From NCBI GenBank assembly GCA_965261725.1, contig CBDHDU010000031.1:62001-126000 (forward strand): a stretch of DNA of 64,000 bases. The letters are read 5' to 3'. Positions 6,872-17,216 of this stretch are shown here, in pieces. The translations under genes were made by a program, and so were the position numbers. The DNA comes from CANDOC01 sp965261725 (GTDB lineage: Bacteria; Pseudomonadota; Gammaproteobacteria; Pseudomonadales; Endozoicomonadaceae). Position 1 is the stretch's first letter. Every line of letters starts with the position of its first letter. The notes beneath the pieces were generated by a model. It saw nothing but the letters and a program-made list of their open reading frames with translations, ran no database searches and was not told the DNA's origin.

Positions 6872-8052
6872 GTGTCCTTTTTTACTTGACCACTACAGAT
6901 CAGGTACAGCTGCTTTTTCAGGACTGGAGTCAGGAATGTGATGCTGACGGGCAACTTGATTTCTACGGGCAGCAATCCCTGATTACCCGTTCTGTCATGG
7001 AAGCCGGAGAATGTTTTGTCAGGCTGCGTCCCCGAAAGCGTGCAGATGGGTTATCGGTTCCGCTCCAGTTGCAGATCATTGAGTCAGAGTTTGTACCGTA
7101 CAGCCATACCAAAAGTTTACCCAATGGCAACCAGATCAAATGTGGCATTGAGTTTAACAAGGTTGGCAAGCGGGTCGCCTACTGGATGCATCGCCAGCAT
7201 CCGGCAGATATTACCTTTGACAGCAGTCAGCTCTACCGGGTACCCGCAAAGCAGGTGCTTCATATTTATGAACCCTTAAGGCCGGGACAGCTTCGGGGGC
7301 AGCCGCTGCTCAGTCAGGTTTTGCTGAGAATGTATCATCTGGACAAGTTCGATGATGCAACTTTGTTCAGACAAGAAATAGCCAACCTGTTTACCGGCTT
7401 TATCAAAAAGCCGTCACCCGAACAAACGCCAATTGATCCCTTGACTGGCCAGCCCATAACGATGGATGACAGTGGTCTGCCAGTCGTTGCCATGGAACCC
7501 GGCACAATGCAGGAACTGGCACCGGGCGAGGAAGTAGTGTTTAACACCCCGCCCGGAACGGACAGCAGCTATGAAACGTTTATGCGTCAGCAACTCATGG
7601 CGATTGCTGCCGGGTTCGGCTTACCGTTTGAGCTGTTCAGCGGGGATATGCGCGGTGTCAGTGACCGCGCATTAAGGGTGATTCTTAACGAGTTCCGCCG
7701 ACGTATTCAGCAAATTCAGCATAACCAGATTATTTATCAGCTATGTCGTCCGGTATGGAACCGCTGGCTCGATATGGCATTACTCAATGACTCCCTGTCC
7801 ATACCAGACTATGCCCAGAACCTCCGATCCTATCGCCGGGTGAAATGGATTCCCCATGGATGGCCTTATATGCATCCGGTTCAGGATATGCAGGCACAGA
7901 AAATTGCCGTGCGGTCAGGCTTCAAGTCCCGGTCGGCAGTGGTATCTGAGCAGGGTTATGACAGTGAGCAGATCGACGCTGAAATTGCGGCGGATAACCG
8001 GCGGTCTGATGAGCTTGGCAACACCTATGACAGCGACTCCCGTGTGCCTTAA
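6872..8052 (+). pseudogene. Lambda-type phage portal protein, 5'-truncated remnant
   Basis: About 390 codons matching the C-terminal three quarters of the lambda gpB portal family. Recognisable stretches are AGFGLPFELFSGDMRGVSDR, LRVILNEFRRRIQ and the KWIPHGWPYMHPVQD region near the end. Family members are usually about 500 residues, so roughly the first 110-130 are missing, replaced by the IS91-type terminus. A GTG inside that terminus happens to keep the frame open. No terminase, protease or capsid gene survives beside it, so this is an isolated prophage fragment that marks an older insertion. Confidence 0.75.
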
Positions 8053-8140
8053 GTCGCAGAGCCTACGATGAAAAAGTCCGCCAGAAACGACCATCATTTA
8101 TAATTAATTTCGTTACTTGATTTTGGTCAAATTATTTTAA

Positions 8141-8563
8141 ATGAAGTATGTCGTCGTGCTTTTGTCATTGGTTTCAGTCAGATGTTTGGCTGAAGACATT
8201 TCAAGTTATAAAGGGATTTTTGTTTTCTATGTGGATACTATGCATTCATATGTTATTTCACCGGGTGATTTGAAGGTAAAAGAAATTTACAAGATTAAAA
8301 AAAATAACAGTTATCAAGAGTTTTCAAGCGAACTTAATCGTAAAATTTTAATTTATCAAATGATGGCTGAAACCTCATCAGGGGTTATCAGTTTTGAAAT
8401 TGATCGCCGAACTGGATGTATTCAACGTGTAAAACCGGAACCCGCTCTCAGTTTACCGAATTTATTTGAACCATTTAAAAGCGAACAGAAGGATCCAAAC
8501 AGAAAGCATCTAAAACCAAAAGAGAGTGCTTATGACACATGGAAACCTGTAACCCAACCATAA
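8141..8563 (+). CDS. Small secreted hypothetical protein
   Basis: 140 residues, not recognised. The first 17 form a short signal peptide (MKYVVVLLSLVSVRCLA, cleavage likely before Glu-Asp). The body is Lys-rich and polar with many beta-prone stretches and a single Cys at about 97; the C-terminus is Pro/Lys-rich. It is clearly more AT-rich than the portal fragment before it and the IS66 after it, suggesting separate acquisition. No strong ribosome-binding site precedes the ATG. It lies just outside the IS66 end and belongs to no visible operon. Possible exported accessory protein; function unknown. Confidence 0.5.
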   Translation: MKYVVVLLSLVSVRCLAEDISSYKGIFVFYVDTMHSYVISPGDLKVKEIYKIKKNNSYQEFSSELNRKILIYQMMAETSSGVISFEIDRRTGCIQRVKPEPALSLPNLFEPFKSEQKDPNRKHLKPKESAYDTWKPVTQP

Positions 8564-8579
8564 GGATACTGAATTAAAT

Positions 8580-10363
8580 GTAATTACTCAATAAGTGCTG
8601 GATAAGGAACAACTCGGTTCAATCGGCTATCTTCTTCTTATGACTTTTTTTGCTCATGATGAACAGCAACTGGCTCTACCTGAGAAGCTACTGGAATTTA
8701 TCACCCAACAGCAGGAGCAGATTGCCCAGCAGCAGGAGCAGATTGCCCAGCAGCAGGAACAGATTGTTCAGTTGCAAAGGCAGGTTGAAGTGCTTGAGGC
8801 TGAAATTCGTCGTTTGAAAAAACTGCCAGCAAAACCGGACATCCAGCCCAACACCGCGCCTCATGATGATGCTGCCGAGAGCTCTGAAGGCAATGAGCAG
8901 TCAGCAGTTGAGGACAACGATACGGCTGAACCTGATGCTACGTTAACGCGTCAGGTCAACAAGCCCGATGAGAAAACCCGGAAACAACGCAAACAACCCT
9001 CAAAACCGGCACCTGAAAAGTCAGTCACTATTGAAGTCACAGGGGTTCCACCCGGATCCACCTGGAATGGATACACACCCTTTCATGTACAGGAACTGAC
9101 AATCAATACGTCCAGTATCGAGTATCAGCTGGAACAATGGATAACCCCCGACAGGAAAACCATTACCGCTAAACCGCCAGTCGATCTCCATGGGCATCAT
9201 TATGGACCCGTACTGCAAGCTTATGTCCTGTACCAACACCATGGTTGCTCTGTTACCCAACCTGAGTTGCTGGACTGGCTATGGGACATTGGGATTTCTA
9301 TTTCAGCAGGAGAACTGAGTCTGCTCCTGACCCAGGAGCATAATCAATTCCATGCTGAGAAGGATGAGCTGCTGATTACCGGTATTCGTTGTTCTGGCTA
9401 TATTCAGACAGACGACACGGGTACAAGGCACAAGGGGCAGAATGGTTATTGCACCATTATCAACAACGAGTCCTTTGCCTGGTTCGCCAGCACAGGCAGT
9501 AAAAGCCGGGAAAATTTTGTGAGTTTGCTGCATCGCCCATGGCGAACCTACACATTAACAGAAGAAGCCCTGGATTATCTGGAAGAACATCATTATCCCC
9601 AAAAATGGCTTAGGATCCTCAAACCGTACAACGGAGTAACGTTCCTGAACCGTCAAGCCTGGGAAGCCTTCATGAACGACCAGGGTTTAACAGGGAAAAA
9701 ACGTCGCCAGCAAGCCAGTGAAGCCCTGATTTATGGCAGCCTGATACAGCATGGAGCAGGGCACCTGACCACCTTCAGCGATGGCGCACGACAGTTTGAC
9801 GTATTCAAACACAGCCAGTGCTGGATTCATGCAGAGCGAGGGCTGGCAAAAGTCCACCCGGTCAACGACCAGCAAGCTATGGCTCAGAAATGGTGCCGGA
9901 CATGGTTCTGGGCGATTTACGATGACCTGAAAGCCTTCAAGGCTGAGCCCGATGCCGAGAAAGCACTGAAGGTATGGTTGGGCTTTCATATGCTTGTCCA
10001 GACCCGAACATGCTGTGAACCACTGCAGGAAGCCCTGTCAGGTCTGGCACTGATCGAAGAAGAGCTGTTGCTTGTACTGAAAGACCCGAACTTGCCATTG
10101 CATAACAACCTGAGCGAAAGCCAGATACGGGAATACGCCAAGCGACGAAAAATCAGTGGTGGTACGCGAAGCGATGCAGGGCGGTAATGTCGCGACACCT
10201 TTGCCAGCCTGAAGAAAACGTGTCGCCTGTATGGTCTCTCGTTTTGGGATTATCTGACAGACAGATTAACAGGCAGCGGGTTGTTTCCGAGGCTGGCAAG
10301 CTTGATTGAAAAAACGGCACGTACTTTGCTTTGCGGGCTTTGCAGCAGTTTTTGAGTAATTAC
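8580..10363 (+). mobile_element. IS66-family element (1784 bp), inactivated transposase
   Basis: Bounded by inverted repeats GTAATTACTCAA (8580-8591) and TTGAGTAATTAC (10352-10363); the GTAA start is typical of IS66 ends. Only one long gene lies inside, as in the single-gene ISBst12-like subgroup. The flanking 8-mers (AATTAAAT left, GGGTTGTA right) do not match, so the target duplication has been lost or the ends come from different insertions. Confidence 0.8.
8595..10355 (+). pseudogene. IS66-family transposase with internal stop
   Basis: DDE-type transposase of the IS66 family. The N-terminus is a Gln-rich coiled coil containing three QEQIAQQ-type repeats (residues ~36-60), then a polar linker and the catalytic region with QTDDTGTRHKGQNGY. 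Near the end, SGGTRSDAGR is followed by TAA (10185-10187), and the same frame then continues for 55 codons (CRDTFASLKKTC ... to TGA at 10353-10355), reaching the inverted repeat exactly as an intact copy would. The TAA is therefore a nonsense mutation in the conserved C-terminal region. The first possible start is a GTG 15 bp inside the element; an ATG at 8640 is also possible. Confidence 0.82.
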
Positions 10364-10423
10364 GGGTTGTAGCCCTTCAACTATTGCCGACAACACAGCC
10401 CGATGATAGTTTTACGGTAAGAG

Positions 10424-13312
10424 TCACATCCCCGTAAAAAACGTATTCACATAGCCTTTCATTTGTTCGGTAATTCGCATAAAGGCGGGAGCTCGTTCCA
10501 GGATCTTCGGTTTTTCCTGCATGGCAGAAAACACGTCTTTGCGAATAGGCTCTTTATTGGTAAATCGGAAGTCATCTATTAAATCAATAAACTTCTCTTT
10601 ATCTAGATGTTCGGTGACACAAATATCCTCAATTGCCGCTGACTTTTTCCCATCCCAAAAGTTTTCGAAAGCTTCCTCGATATCCGCCGAGTCCTGAACT
10701 TTTTCAAGATTTTCACTGATGAACTCTTCAATCAAAGTCTGCTTGCTGCGCAAATTCGGGTCATTAGCTAGCAGGTCAGTAATTTGTTGCTTGCGTAGTT
10801 CAAACTCTTTTGGATCATTAGAATCTTTCATTTCAGCTAGCAGCTTCAGAATGTATGCGACATTAATCTCATCCCGGTGAATCAGTTCCAGCTCAAAGTC
10901 AACGTCTTCAAGGATAGATTCTTTCTCTCCCTGTCGATCCGATTTAACCTTATCATACAGATCAAGGTATTTGCTCTGATAGTCAGCAAACATCTGTGCG
11001 GGCATGGCCAGATCTTCTGGCTTGTATTCCCCGAAGTTCTCCAGAATATTCCGCAGCCGAATCAGTTCCCGAAACTGTTGGATAAACGCCAGCTCCTGCT
11101 CTTCATCCTGTAACTGGTCAACGCTATCCACGGTAGGCGCAATCGCCAAAAGTTTACCGTAGGCTTGAGCAAACAGTTTTACGAACTCTTCATAAGGTGG
11201 CAGGATCACAGTTTCCTGTGCATCCTTATTGGAAAACAGCTTCAGGGCATCATCGGTTGCTTTTTTCAAGTTGCGGAAGCAAACAATATTACCTTGAGGC
11301 TTCTGCTCGTTAAGAATCCGGTTAGTGCGTGAAAATGCCTGAATCAGTCCGTGGTGTTTCAGGTTTTTATCCACATACAGGGTGTTCAGCGGTTTGCTGT
11401 CAAAGCCGGTCAGGAACATATTAACCACCAGCAGAATATCAACCTTGCGTTCACGTACTTTCTTGGAGATATCGTTGTAATAGTTGTAGAGCGATTGGGA
11501 ATCCTTGGTTGTGTATTTGGTGTCAAACATTTCATTATAATCACCAATAAAGGATTCCAGCTTGTCTCGGGTGTGAAAGCCGTATTTTTCCAGTATTGTT
11601 TGTTCGCTGTCCGAGGTGGCTGATTCGTCGACCTGATCCAGAAAACCATCTGCATCGCTGTCATCTTCGTTGGCGGCGTATGAGAAAATGGTTGCTATCT
11701 TCAGGTCATGTTTCCCCGCCTCTTTCTTCTCCTTGAACAGCTCGTAGTATTGAATCAGCGTAGGTACATTACTGACACAGAACATCCCGGTGAACGTGCC
11801 ATTGCGGGTTTTATGCTTGTGGTGACTGATAATGTAATCGGTGATCTTGCCCAGTCGTTTTGGTGATTCCATCAACTCCTTTCGGTCGATACCCTCTACC
11901 TCAATATCCATCTCATTGGCGCTGTCTTTTTTCTTGTAACGCCCCACATACTCCACATTGAATTTGAGAACATTCTCATCTTTGATGGCATCGACTATGG
12001 TGTACCGGTGCAGACACTCATCAAACAGGTCTTTAGTGGTACGTCGCATAGACTTTTTAGACGTAGCGTTTGCCACCAGAATTGGCGTGCCGGTAAAACC
12101 AAACATCTGATGGTTGCTGAAAAATTCTGTAATCCGTTTATGAGTATCCCCGAACTGGCTGCGATGACATTCGTCAAAGATAAACACAATGCGCTTATCC
12201 TTTAGTGGCTCCATCCGTTCCTGATAGCGTTTTTTGCTGATAGCGGTATTCAGCTTCTGCAGGGTGGTTACAATCAGCTTGGTATTGCGGTTGGTGTTCT
12301 CTTTATTGCCCTTCAGCACCACAGTATCAGTAAACTGGTTTACCAACACATTAGTTTTGCTGGTGCTGTCTACACAGCCTTTAGAGAAACTGTTGAACTC
12401 TTTGCTGGTTTGGTAGTCCAGATCCTTCCTGTCCACCACAAATACCACCTTATGCACCTCTTTCAGTCCGGTCAGAATCTGAGCCGTTTTGAACGAAGTC
12501 AGGGTTTTACCGGAACCGGTGGTATGCCAGATATAGCCGTTCTTTTCAGTACTCTTAACCCGGTGGACAATGGCTTTGGTGGCGTAATATTGGTACGGCC
12601 TCAACACCATCAAAATTTTATCGGTCTGGTTCAGCACAATAAACTGAGAAACCATCTCCGTCAGATGATCCCGTTTAAAAAACACCTCAGCAAACTTATC
12701 CAGCTGGTTGTAGCGTTCGTTCTTGATATCCGCCCAATAAAACGTCTGCTTAAACGACTGCTTACGGTTATTGGCGTAGTACTTGGTGTTCACGCCATTG
12801 CTGATCACAAACATCTGCACATACTGGAACAGCCCGTTAGACGCCCAGTAAGAATGTTTCTGATAACGGTTAATCTGGTTAAAGGCTTCTTTCAGCTCCA
12901 GCCCCCGGCGTTTCAGTTCAATCTGCACCAGCGGCAAGCCATTGACCAGAATGGTCACGTCGTAACGATTTTTATAAGAGCCTTCAATGGTGACCTGTTG
13001 CGTCACCTGAAACCGATTGTTTTTCCACTCACTGTCCAGCAGGCGGATAAATCGGCTGTCGCCATCGTCCGAGGTGATTTTCAGACGGTCACGGAGCGTT
13101 TTGGCTTTCTCAAATACGGTGCCTTTATCCAGACCATTCAGAATCTGCTTGAATTCATTGTCAGACAGGCGAGTATCATTCAGAGCTTCAAGCTGGGTTT
13201 TCAGGTTGGCGTACAAGCCAGCCTCGTCATTAATGGAAGCAAACTCATAACCCATGCTGCTCAGTTGCAGGACGAGCTTGTCTTCCAGTTGTTGTTCAGG
13301 TTGAGTAGACAT
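10424..13312 (-). CDS. hsdR: Type I restriction endonuclease, R subunit
   Basis: 962 residues. HsdR cleaves DNA after ATP-driven translocation as part of the R2M2S complex. The N-terminal PD-(D/E)xK nuclease is visible as RYDVTILVNG ... VQIELKR (D118, E132, K134). Motor motifs follow: Walker A HTTGSGKT (263-270) and DECH (380-383), with further superfamily-2 motifs such as GFTGTPI and the QAFSRTNR arginine-finger region. A helical C-terminal domain would contact HsdM. It is the last gene of an hsdM-hsdS-hsdR order on the minus strand, 58 bp after hsdS, and appears intact. If the frameshift in hsdS is real, restriction may be off or its specificity changed. Confidence 0.93.
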   Translation of the reverse strand: MSTQPEQQLEDKLVLQLSSMGYEFASINDEAGLYANLKTQLEALNDTRLSDNEFKQILNGLDKGTVFEKAKTLRDRLKITSDDGDSRFIRLLDSEWKNNRFQVTQQVTIEGSYKNRYDVTILVNGLPLVQIELKRRGLELKEAFNQINRYQKHSYWASNGLFQYVQMFVISNGVNTKYYANNRKQSFKQTFYWADIKNERYNQLDKFAEVFFKRDHLTEMVSQFIVLNQTDKILMVLRPYQYYATKAIVHRVKSTEKNGYIWHTTGSGKTLTSFKTAQILTGLKEVHKVVFVVDRKDLDYQTSKEFNSFSKGCVDSTSKTNVLVNQFTDTVVLKGNKENTNRNTKLIVTTLQKLNTAISKKRYQERMEPLKDKRIVFIFDECHRSQFGDTHKRITEFFSNHQMFGFTGTPILVANATSKKSMRRTTKDLFDECLHRYTIVDAIKDENVLKFNVEYVGRYKKKDSANEMDIEVEGIDRKELMESPKRLGKITDYIISHHKHKTRNGTFTGMFCVSNVPTLIQYYELFKEKKEAGKHDLKIATIFSYAANEDDSDADGFLDQVDESATSDSEQTILEKYGFHTRDKLESFIGDYNEMFDTKYTTKDSQSLYNYYNDISKKVRERKVDILLVVNMFLTGFDSKPLNTLYVDKNLKHHGLIQAFSRTNRILNEQKPQGNIVCFRNLKKATDDALKLFSNKDAQETVILPPYEEFVKLFAQAYGKLLAIAPTVDSVDQLQDEEQELAFIQQFRELIRLRNILENFGEYKPEDLAMPAQMFADYQSKYLDLYDKVKSDRQGEKESILEDVDFELELIHRDEINVAYILKLLAEMKDSNDPKEFELRKQQITDLLANDPNLRSKQTLIEEFISENLEKVQDSADIEEAFENFWDGKKSAAIEDICVTEHLDKEKFIDLIDDFRFTNKEPIRKDVFSAMQEKPKILERAPAFMRITEQMKGYVNTFFTGM

Positions 13313-13370
13313 CGGTGAAACTTTCTTCCCTGTATATTTTTGCCCCTATCACTGATAGAGGCAGAAATAT

Positions 13371-14599
13371 TTAGATGAACATTTGTTGGAGGAGGCCTTG
13401 TTTGTAGGTTTGGGTGAGTTCTAGTTGTTGGGTTGTGGCCTGAATTTTTTGGTCTATTGCATTTAGAAAAGCAGATACCTTTTTCTGCTCTGGTTCTGAT
13501 GGAGCCTTAAATTTAATATCGTGAAAGAACTCAACAACACTGACATTGAGCAGTCCGTGGTTTCTGGCACCTTCAGTAGCAATTTTATGTAGTTCACGGT
13601 TGATGCCACCGTTATCAAAGAAATGCTCAAAGTACTCACAGCAGTGCTCTTCAAAAATTCTAAAGCATATATATAACGTCGATACAACGCCTTTATCATA
13701 GTTAACCAGCTTTTTAATGGCTCCCATTGGGTAGCCTTTTGAGTAGCTTTTGTTATAGGCAAACTCACCTTTCTTAAGCAAGTAATAACCAGAAACATCT
13801 TTAGCAGCCACAGACTTGTTAAAATACTTTTCTTGATTGATTAGGCCTTTCTGTGCGGAGATGGTGAGTACATTAGTGTTGCCTTCTGAATTTTTCCGGG
13901 TGACCCGCTTGAATACGTCACCAAGCCGCATCTCTTGCCACTCAGGAAAATCCTTCCCCTCATCATCCTTAAAGCGAATCTCCTGAGAGAACAGCTTTTG
14001 CATGATGCCTTTTTTGTATTTTTCAAGAAGAGCTTTCTTCTCTGTAAGCTGCTCAATTTTTGTATTGGTTGCCTGAATGAAGCTTGAAACTTTTTTCCTT
14101 TCATCACTTTCCGGGAAAAAAATTTTCAGCTTTTCAAATTCTTTCTGCCCAAGTGTTTTGTTTCGGCCAGCACCACCGGGCGAAGCAAGGCCCAGCAAGT
14201 GTTTGCCTCGCTGTGTAAGGAAAAGCCAGAGCAGGTAATCAACGGTGTCTTCCTCAATGCCGTCGTACATTGGAAAGCGGTGAGAGGCAATCAACCCCTT
14301 TTCATCGTCACTGGTTTTGGCCACCGCCTGCTCCCAGGCAAAGACAATGTTAAGAGTCAGCAGGTTTTCTTTTAGCCAGAACACTCGTTTGTTACCGAGT
14401 TCTGCACCCGTTACAGGCTCTTTATGAAATATGCCTTTACCATGGGACCTGATGCCAATTTGAGTATAGGCCTGTGCAGATTCTACCTTCACCGGCAGAG
14501 TGATTCGGTTCAGAATATCCCCGCAGGCTACTCTTTGATAATCGCCCTGAAATTCAGGAAGCGGAGTACTGGCACCGACAGCTTTTCATATTGACTCAT
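13371..14599 (-). pseudogene. hsdS: Type I specificity subunit with early frameshift
   Basis: The natural start is the ATG at 14599, which overlaps the hsdM stop (ATGA) as expected for translational coupling. That frame reads MSQYEKLSVPVLRF and then stops within ten codons. A one-base correction near 14557-14562 (LRFPEFQGDYQRVACG) joins it to the long frame. As sequenced, the long frame can start only at an internal GTG (14492), giving 373 residues and losing about 36 from the first target-recognition domain. The rest is normal: TRD1, a helical spacer (KKALLEKYKKGIMQKLFSQE), TRD2 starting EWQEMRLGDVFKR, and a second helical region. HsdS chooses the DNA target, so loss would silence both methylation and restriction. 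A sequencing error cannot be excluded. Confidence 0.75.
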
Positions 14600-16182
14600 G
14601 CCTTGGCTCCAAAAGGGGGTTTAATTCCTAAAGCCCCACAGAATTCGGCAATGCTTTCGTCCGTTTTTTCCATCTCAGAATTGAGAGCAGTTAGTCTTGA
14701 TGAAACGCCGTCTAAGTCAACATGTTCTTCTTCCTCAAAAGTGTCCACATAACGAGGAATATTGAGGTTGTATTCGTTTTCTTCCACTTCATTCAGTGGA
14801 GCGACATAGGAGAACTTTTCAACAGTTTCTCTCTGTTTGTAAGCCTCAAAAATCCGGTCAATATCTTCTTCCTTGAGAAGGTTTTGATTGGTGCTCTTGG
14901 TGAAGTATGCACTGGCATCCATAAACAGGATGTTGTCACTATTCTCCCCAGTCAGTGCTCGGCGTTTATTGAGTACAAGAATACAAGTCGGTATTTCAGT
15001 GCCAAAGAAAATGTTTTTTGGCAAACCGATGATCGCATCCATGTAATTCCGGTTCTCAATCAGGAATCGGCGAATATGCCCTTCCGCCGCACCACGGAAC
15101 AACACACCATGAGGCAACACCACCGCCATGGTGCCATCGTCGTCCAGGTGGTGAATCATATGCTGCACAAAAGCAAAGTCCGCCTTTGATTTCGGTGCCA
15201 GCTTGCCATAGTCGGCAAAACGTTCATCGGTCAGGTGCAGCGGGTTGGCACTCCAATTGGCAGAGAATGGCGGATTGGCAACGACGGCATCAAACCGTAA
15301 ATGACCATGGTGCGGCGTTTCCAGCGTGTCGTCCTGTTGAATATCAAACTTGCTGTAATGCACGCCGTGCAAAATCATATTCATACGGGCAAGGTTGTAA
15401 GTGGTCGGGTTGGACTCCTGACCGTAGAAATCCGCTACGTCTTCCACTTCTTTAGCCACACGCAACAACAACGAGCCAGAACCACAAGTGGGGTCGTAAA
15501 CACTTTTCAGGCGGGTTTTGCCGTGGGTAACAATCTTTGCCAGCAGAGTAGATACCGCCTGCGGCGTATAAAACTCACCGGCAGACTTACCGGCTCCACT
15601 GGCAAACTGACCAATCAGATACTCATAGGCATCGCCGAGCACATCAATCTCGGTGTTTTCCAGCTGAAAGTCGATCTCATCCAGATGTGCCAGCACCGCT
15701 ACAATCAGGCGGTTTTTGTCCTGTGGCGATTTGCCCAGCTTATTGGAACCCAGATCAATATCATCAAACAGGCCGTTAAAGTCATCTTCACTCTCGGTGC
15801 CCATGGTGCTCTGCTCGATATGACGCAGAATGTCTTTCAGGTCATCCAGAATAAAATTGTCTTTATCCTGTTGGCCTTTAGCAGCAAGGGCACTGAACAG
15901 CTCATCCGGTTCGAGGTAGTAACCAAGAGATTCCTTACAGTCATCCCGTACTTCATGAAGAATCTCCATGCCGTCTTCGGTGCTGGCGTCAATCTCTTCA
16001 AATACCAGCCCGTCTTCTTGCAGAATCTCATTGGCATGGAGGTGGATCTTTTCGGACAGGTACTTATAGAAAATAAACCCGAGGATGTAATCACGAAATT
16101 CATCAGCGCCCATATTGCCACGCAGGCTGTTAGCGATATTCCATAGTTGACGCTGGAGGGTTTGCTTGTGCTGTTCGGACAT
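14596..16182 (-). CDS. hsdM: Type I modification methyltransferase, M subunit
   Basis: 528 residues. N6-adenine methyltransferase that protects host DNA and forms the core of the restriction complex. An N-terminal HsdM_N helical domain (about 8-150) precedes the SAM-binding motif DPTCGSGSLLL (230-240) and the catalytic NPPF (303-306). EFYTP at 203-207 is the usual conserved stretch just before the methyltransferase domain. It is the first gene of the hsd operon, and its stop overlaps the natural hsdS start by four bases. Full length for the family, with no disruption seen. Confidence 0.95.
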   Translation of the reverse strand: MSEQHKQTLQRQLWNIANSLRGNMGADEFRDYILGFIFYKYLSEKIHLHANEILQEDGLVFEEIDASTEDGMEILHEVRDDCKESLGYYLEPDELFSALAAKGQQDKDNFILDDLKDILRHIEQSTMGTESEDDFNGLFDDIDLGSNKLGKSPQDKNRLIVAVLAHLDEIDFQLENTEIDVLGDAYEYLIGQFASGAGKSAGEFYTPQAVSTLLAKIVTHGKTRLKSVYDPTCGSGSLLLRVAKEVEDVADFYGQESNPTTYNLARMNMILHGVHYSKFDIQQDDTLETPHHGHLRFDAVVANPPFSANWSANPLHLTDERFADYGKLAPKSKADFAFVQHMIHHLDDDGTMAVVLPHGVLFRGAAEGHIRRFLIENRNYMDAIIGLPKNIFFGTEIPTCILVLNKRRALTGENSDNILFMDASAYFTKSTNQNLLKEEDIDRIFEAYKQRETVEKFSYVAPLNEVEENEYNLNIPRYVDTFEEEEHVDLDGVSSRLTALNSEMEKTDESIAEFCGALGIKPPFGAKA

Positions 16183-16236
16183 AGTTAATTTTTTAAATGT
16201 TGATTAGTGAGTGGGGAAAGGAGGTGCAGCAGTCGG

Positions 16237-16653
16237 TTAGTAAGCTAGCTCATGGTAGGCTTTAATACGTTTGTTACGCCACCTGTCTGCTGCCGGATAA
16301 ATGTATTGTGAAGCGATAAAATCGACCAGTTCCCAGCGGGTGAAGGCCAGCTCTTCTCCTTCATCGTTTTGTCTTCTGCCATCTTCAGTTTGTAGCCAGA
16401 TGGCAGAGCATTTGTAATAGTTCAGGTCTTCAAGGTAGCCGATCATTGCGTCAGATATGACTTGGTGATAAACATCTGGGGAGTCAAATTGTCCCTTTTG
16501 CATCTGGACACAGATTTCATCCCACGCGCTTTTTAAACCACATTCCCCGATAAAGCCTGCATCTATCTGCTGAAGATTACGAATAGCTTTTCGGGTGATG
16601 CTCTCACACAAGCCATTAGCTAAGCGCTCTATGATGTAACGGTGAGTTTCCAT
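16237..16653 (-). CDS. Hypothetical protein upstream of hsdM
   Basis: 138 residues, not recognised. It is soluble and acidic-to-neutral, with no signal peptide or membrane segment, rich in Tyr and Trp and predicted to be mostly helical (METHRYIIERLANGLCESIT at the start; an Arg/Lys-rich WRNKRIKAYHE at the end). It is read in the same direction as hsdM, 54 bp upstream of it, so it could share a transcript with the restriction-modification genes. Its ribosome-binding site is weak. It may be a restriction-accessory or phage-derived gene; nothing in the sequence decides this. Confidence 0.5.
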   Translation of the reverse strand: METHRYIIERLANGLCESITRKAIRNLQQIDAGFIGECGLKSAWDEICVQMQKGQFDSPDVYHQVISDAMIGYLEDLNYYKCSAIWLQTEDGRRQNDEGEELAFTRWELVDFIASQYIYPAADRWRNKRIKAYHELAY

Positions 16654-17012
16654 GGAGATTACTACCTAAGTTGATACTGCTTTCAGGCACGCTACCGCCT
16701 GAAGATGTGGCCGTAGTCTATTGTTGACTGGCGAAGCGTGGGTCTCGGTAGCTTAGATAACGGTGGTTTTGTAAAACAAAAGTACACGTTAGGATAATTT
16801 TGCTGGGAATTGTACCTGTTTAGATATGGCCTTCGCTATCGGGTCGAGTAACGATTCACCATCGAAAAGCCCCTAAGAATGGCGCACATCCGTAATATAC
16901 TCGAAGAGTGTCTTATGACGATATAGGCAGACTGATTTATGTTAAAGGATTTGCGGGTTAACTGCCACGTAGGTCTGTTGCAGTGAAAAACAGGCAGAAA
17001 GTTGGCGTAGGG
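16654..17012. other. Intergenic stretch with one hairpin
   Basis: 359 bp without a supportable gene. The only clear structure is an inverted repeat TTCAGGC/GCCTGAA at 16682-16703, lacking a T tract. No tRNA-like fold or transposon end was recognised. Confidence 0.4.
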
Positions 17013-17216
17013 CTATTGTTTTGGTGCCAGTTCGTAGTGTTCAACGACCTGTTCTATATGCGTATTGAGCACAACCATCGCTGCTGTTATTACATGGCCT
17101 GAGGCTCCGGTTCCCTTGGCTACTTGCTCTAAGTAGTTAAATGCTTCATCCATATTTTCTCTGCTGGCAAACATGGGGTTATAGCCAAGTTGCTTTTTTA
17201 GTTCTGAGTTTTTCAT
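17013..17216 (-). CDS. Small hypothetical protein, second gene of HTH pair
   Basis: 67 residues, soluble, not recognised (MKNSELKKQLGYNPMFASRE at the start, HYELAPKQ at the end). It overlaps the stop of the HTH gene by four bases (ATGA) and has a good AGGGAG ribosome-binding site nine bases upstream, so translation of the pair is supported. The composition suggests a helical dimerising protein, with a central Gly-Ala segment and a hydrophobic AAMVVLNTHIEQVVEH helix. Such tiny coupled genes are typical of phage or plasmid accessory operons. Confidence 0.6.
   Translation of the reverse strand: MKNSELKKQLGYNPMFASRENMDEAFNYLEQVAKGTGASGHVITAAMVVLNTHIEQVVEHYELAPKQ

Noticed and set aside
12410..13318. 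302-codon open frame antisense to hsdR
   Set aside because: Antisense shadow of a coding region whose nuclease and motor motifs are intact.
16654..17012. tRNA or small RNA gene in the gap beside the restriction locus
   Set aside because: Only a seven-base inverted repeat was found; no cloverleaf, promoter or terminator could be supported.
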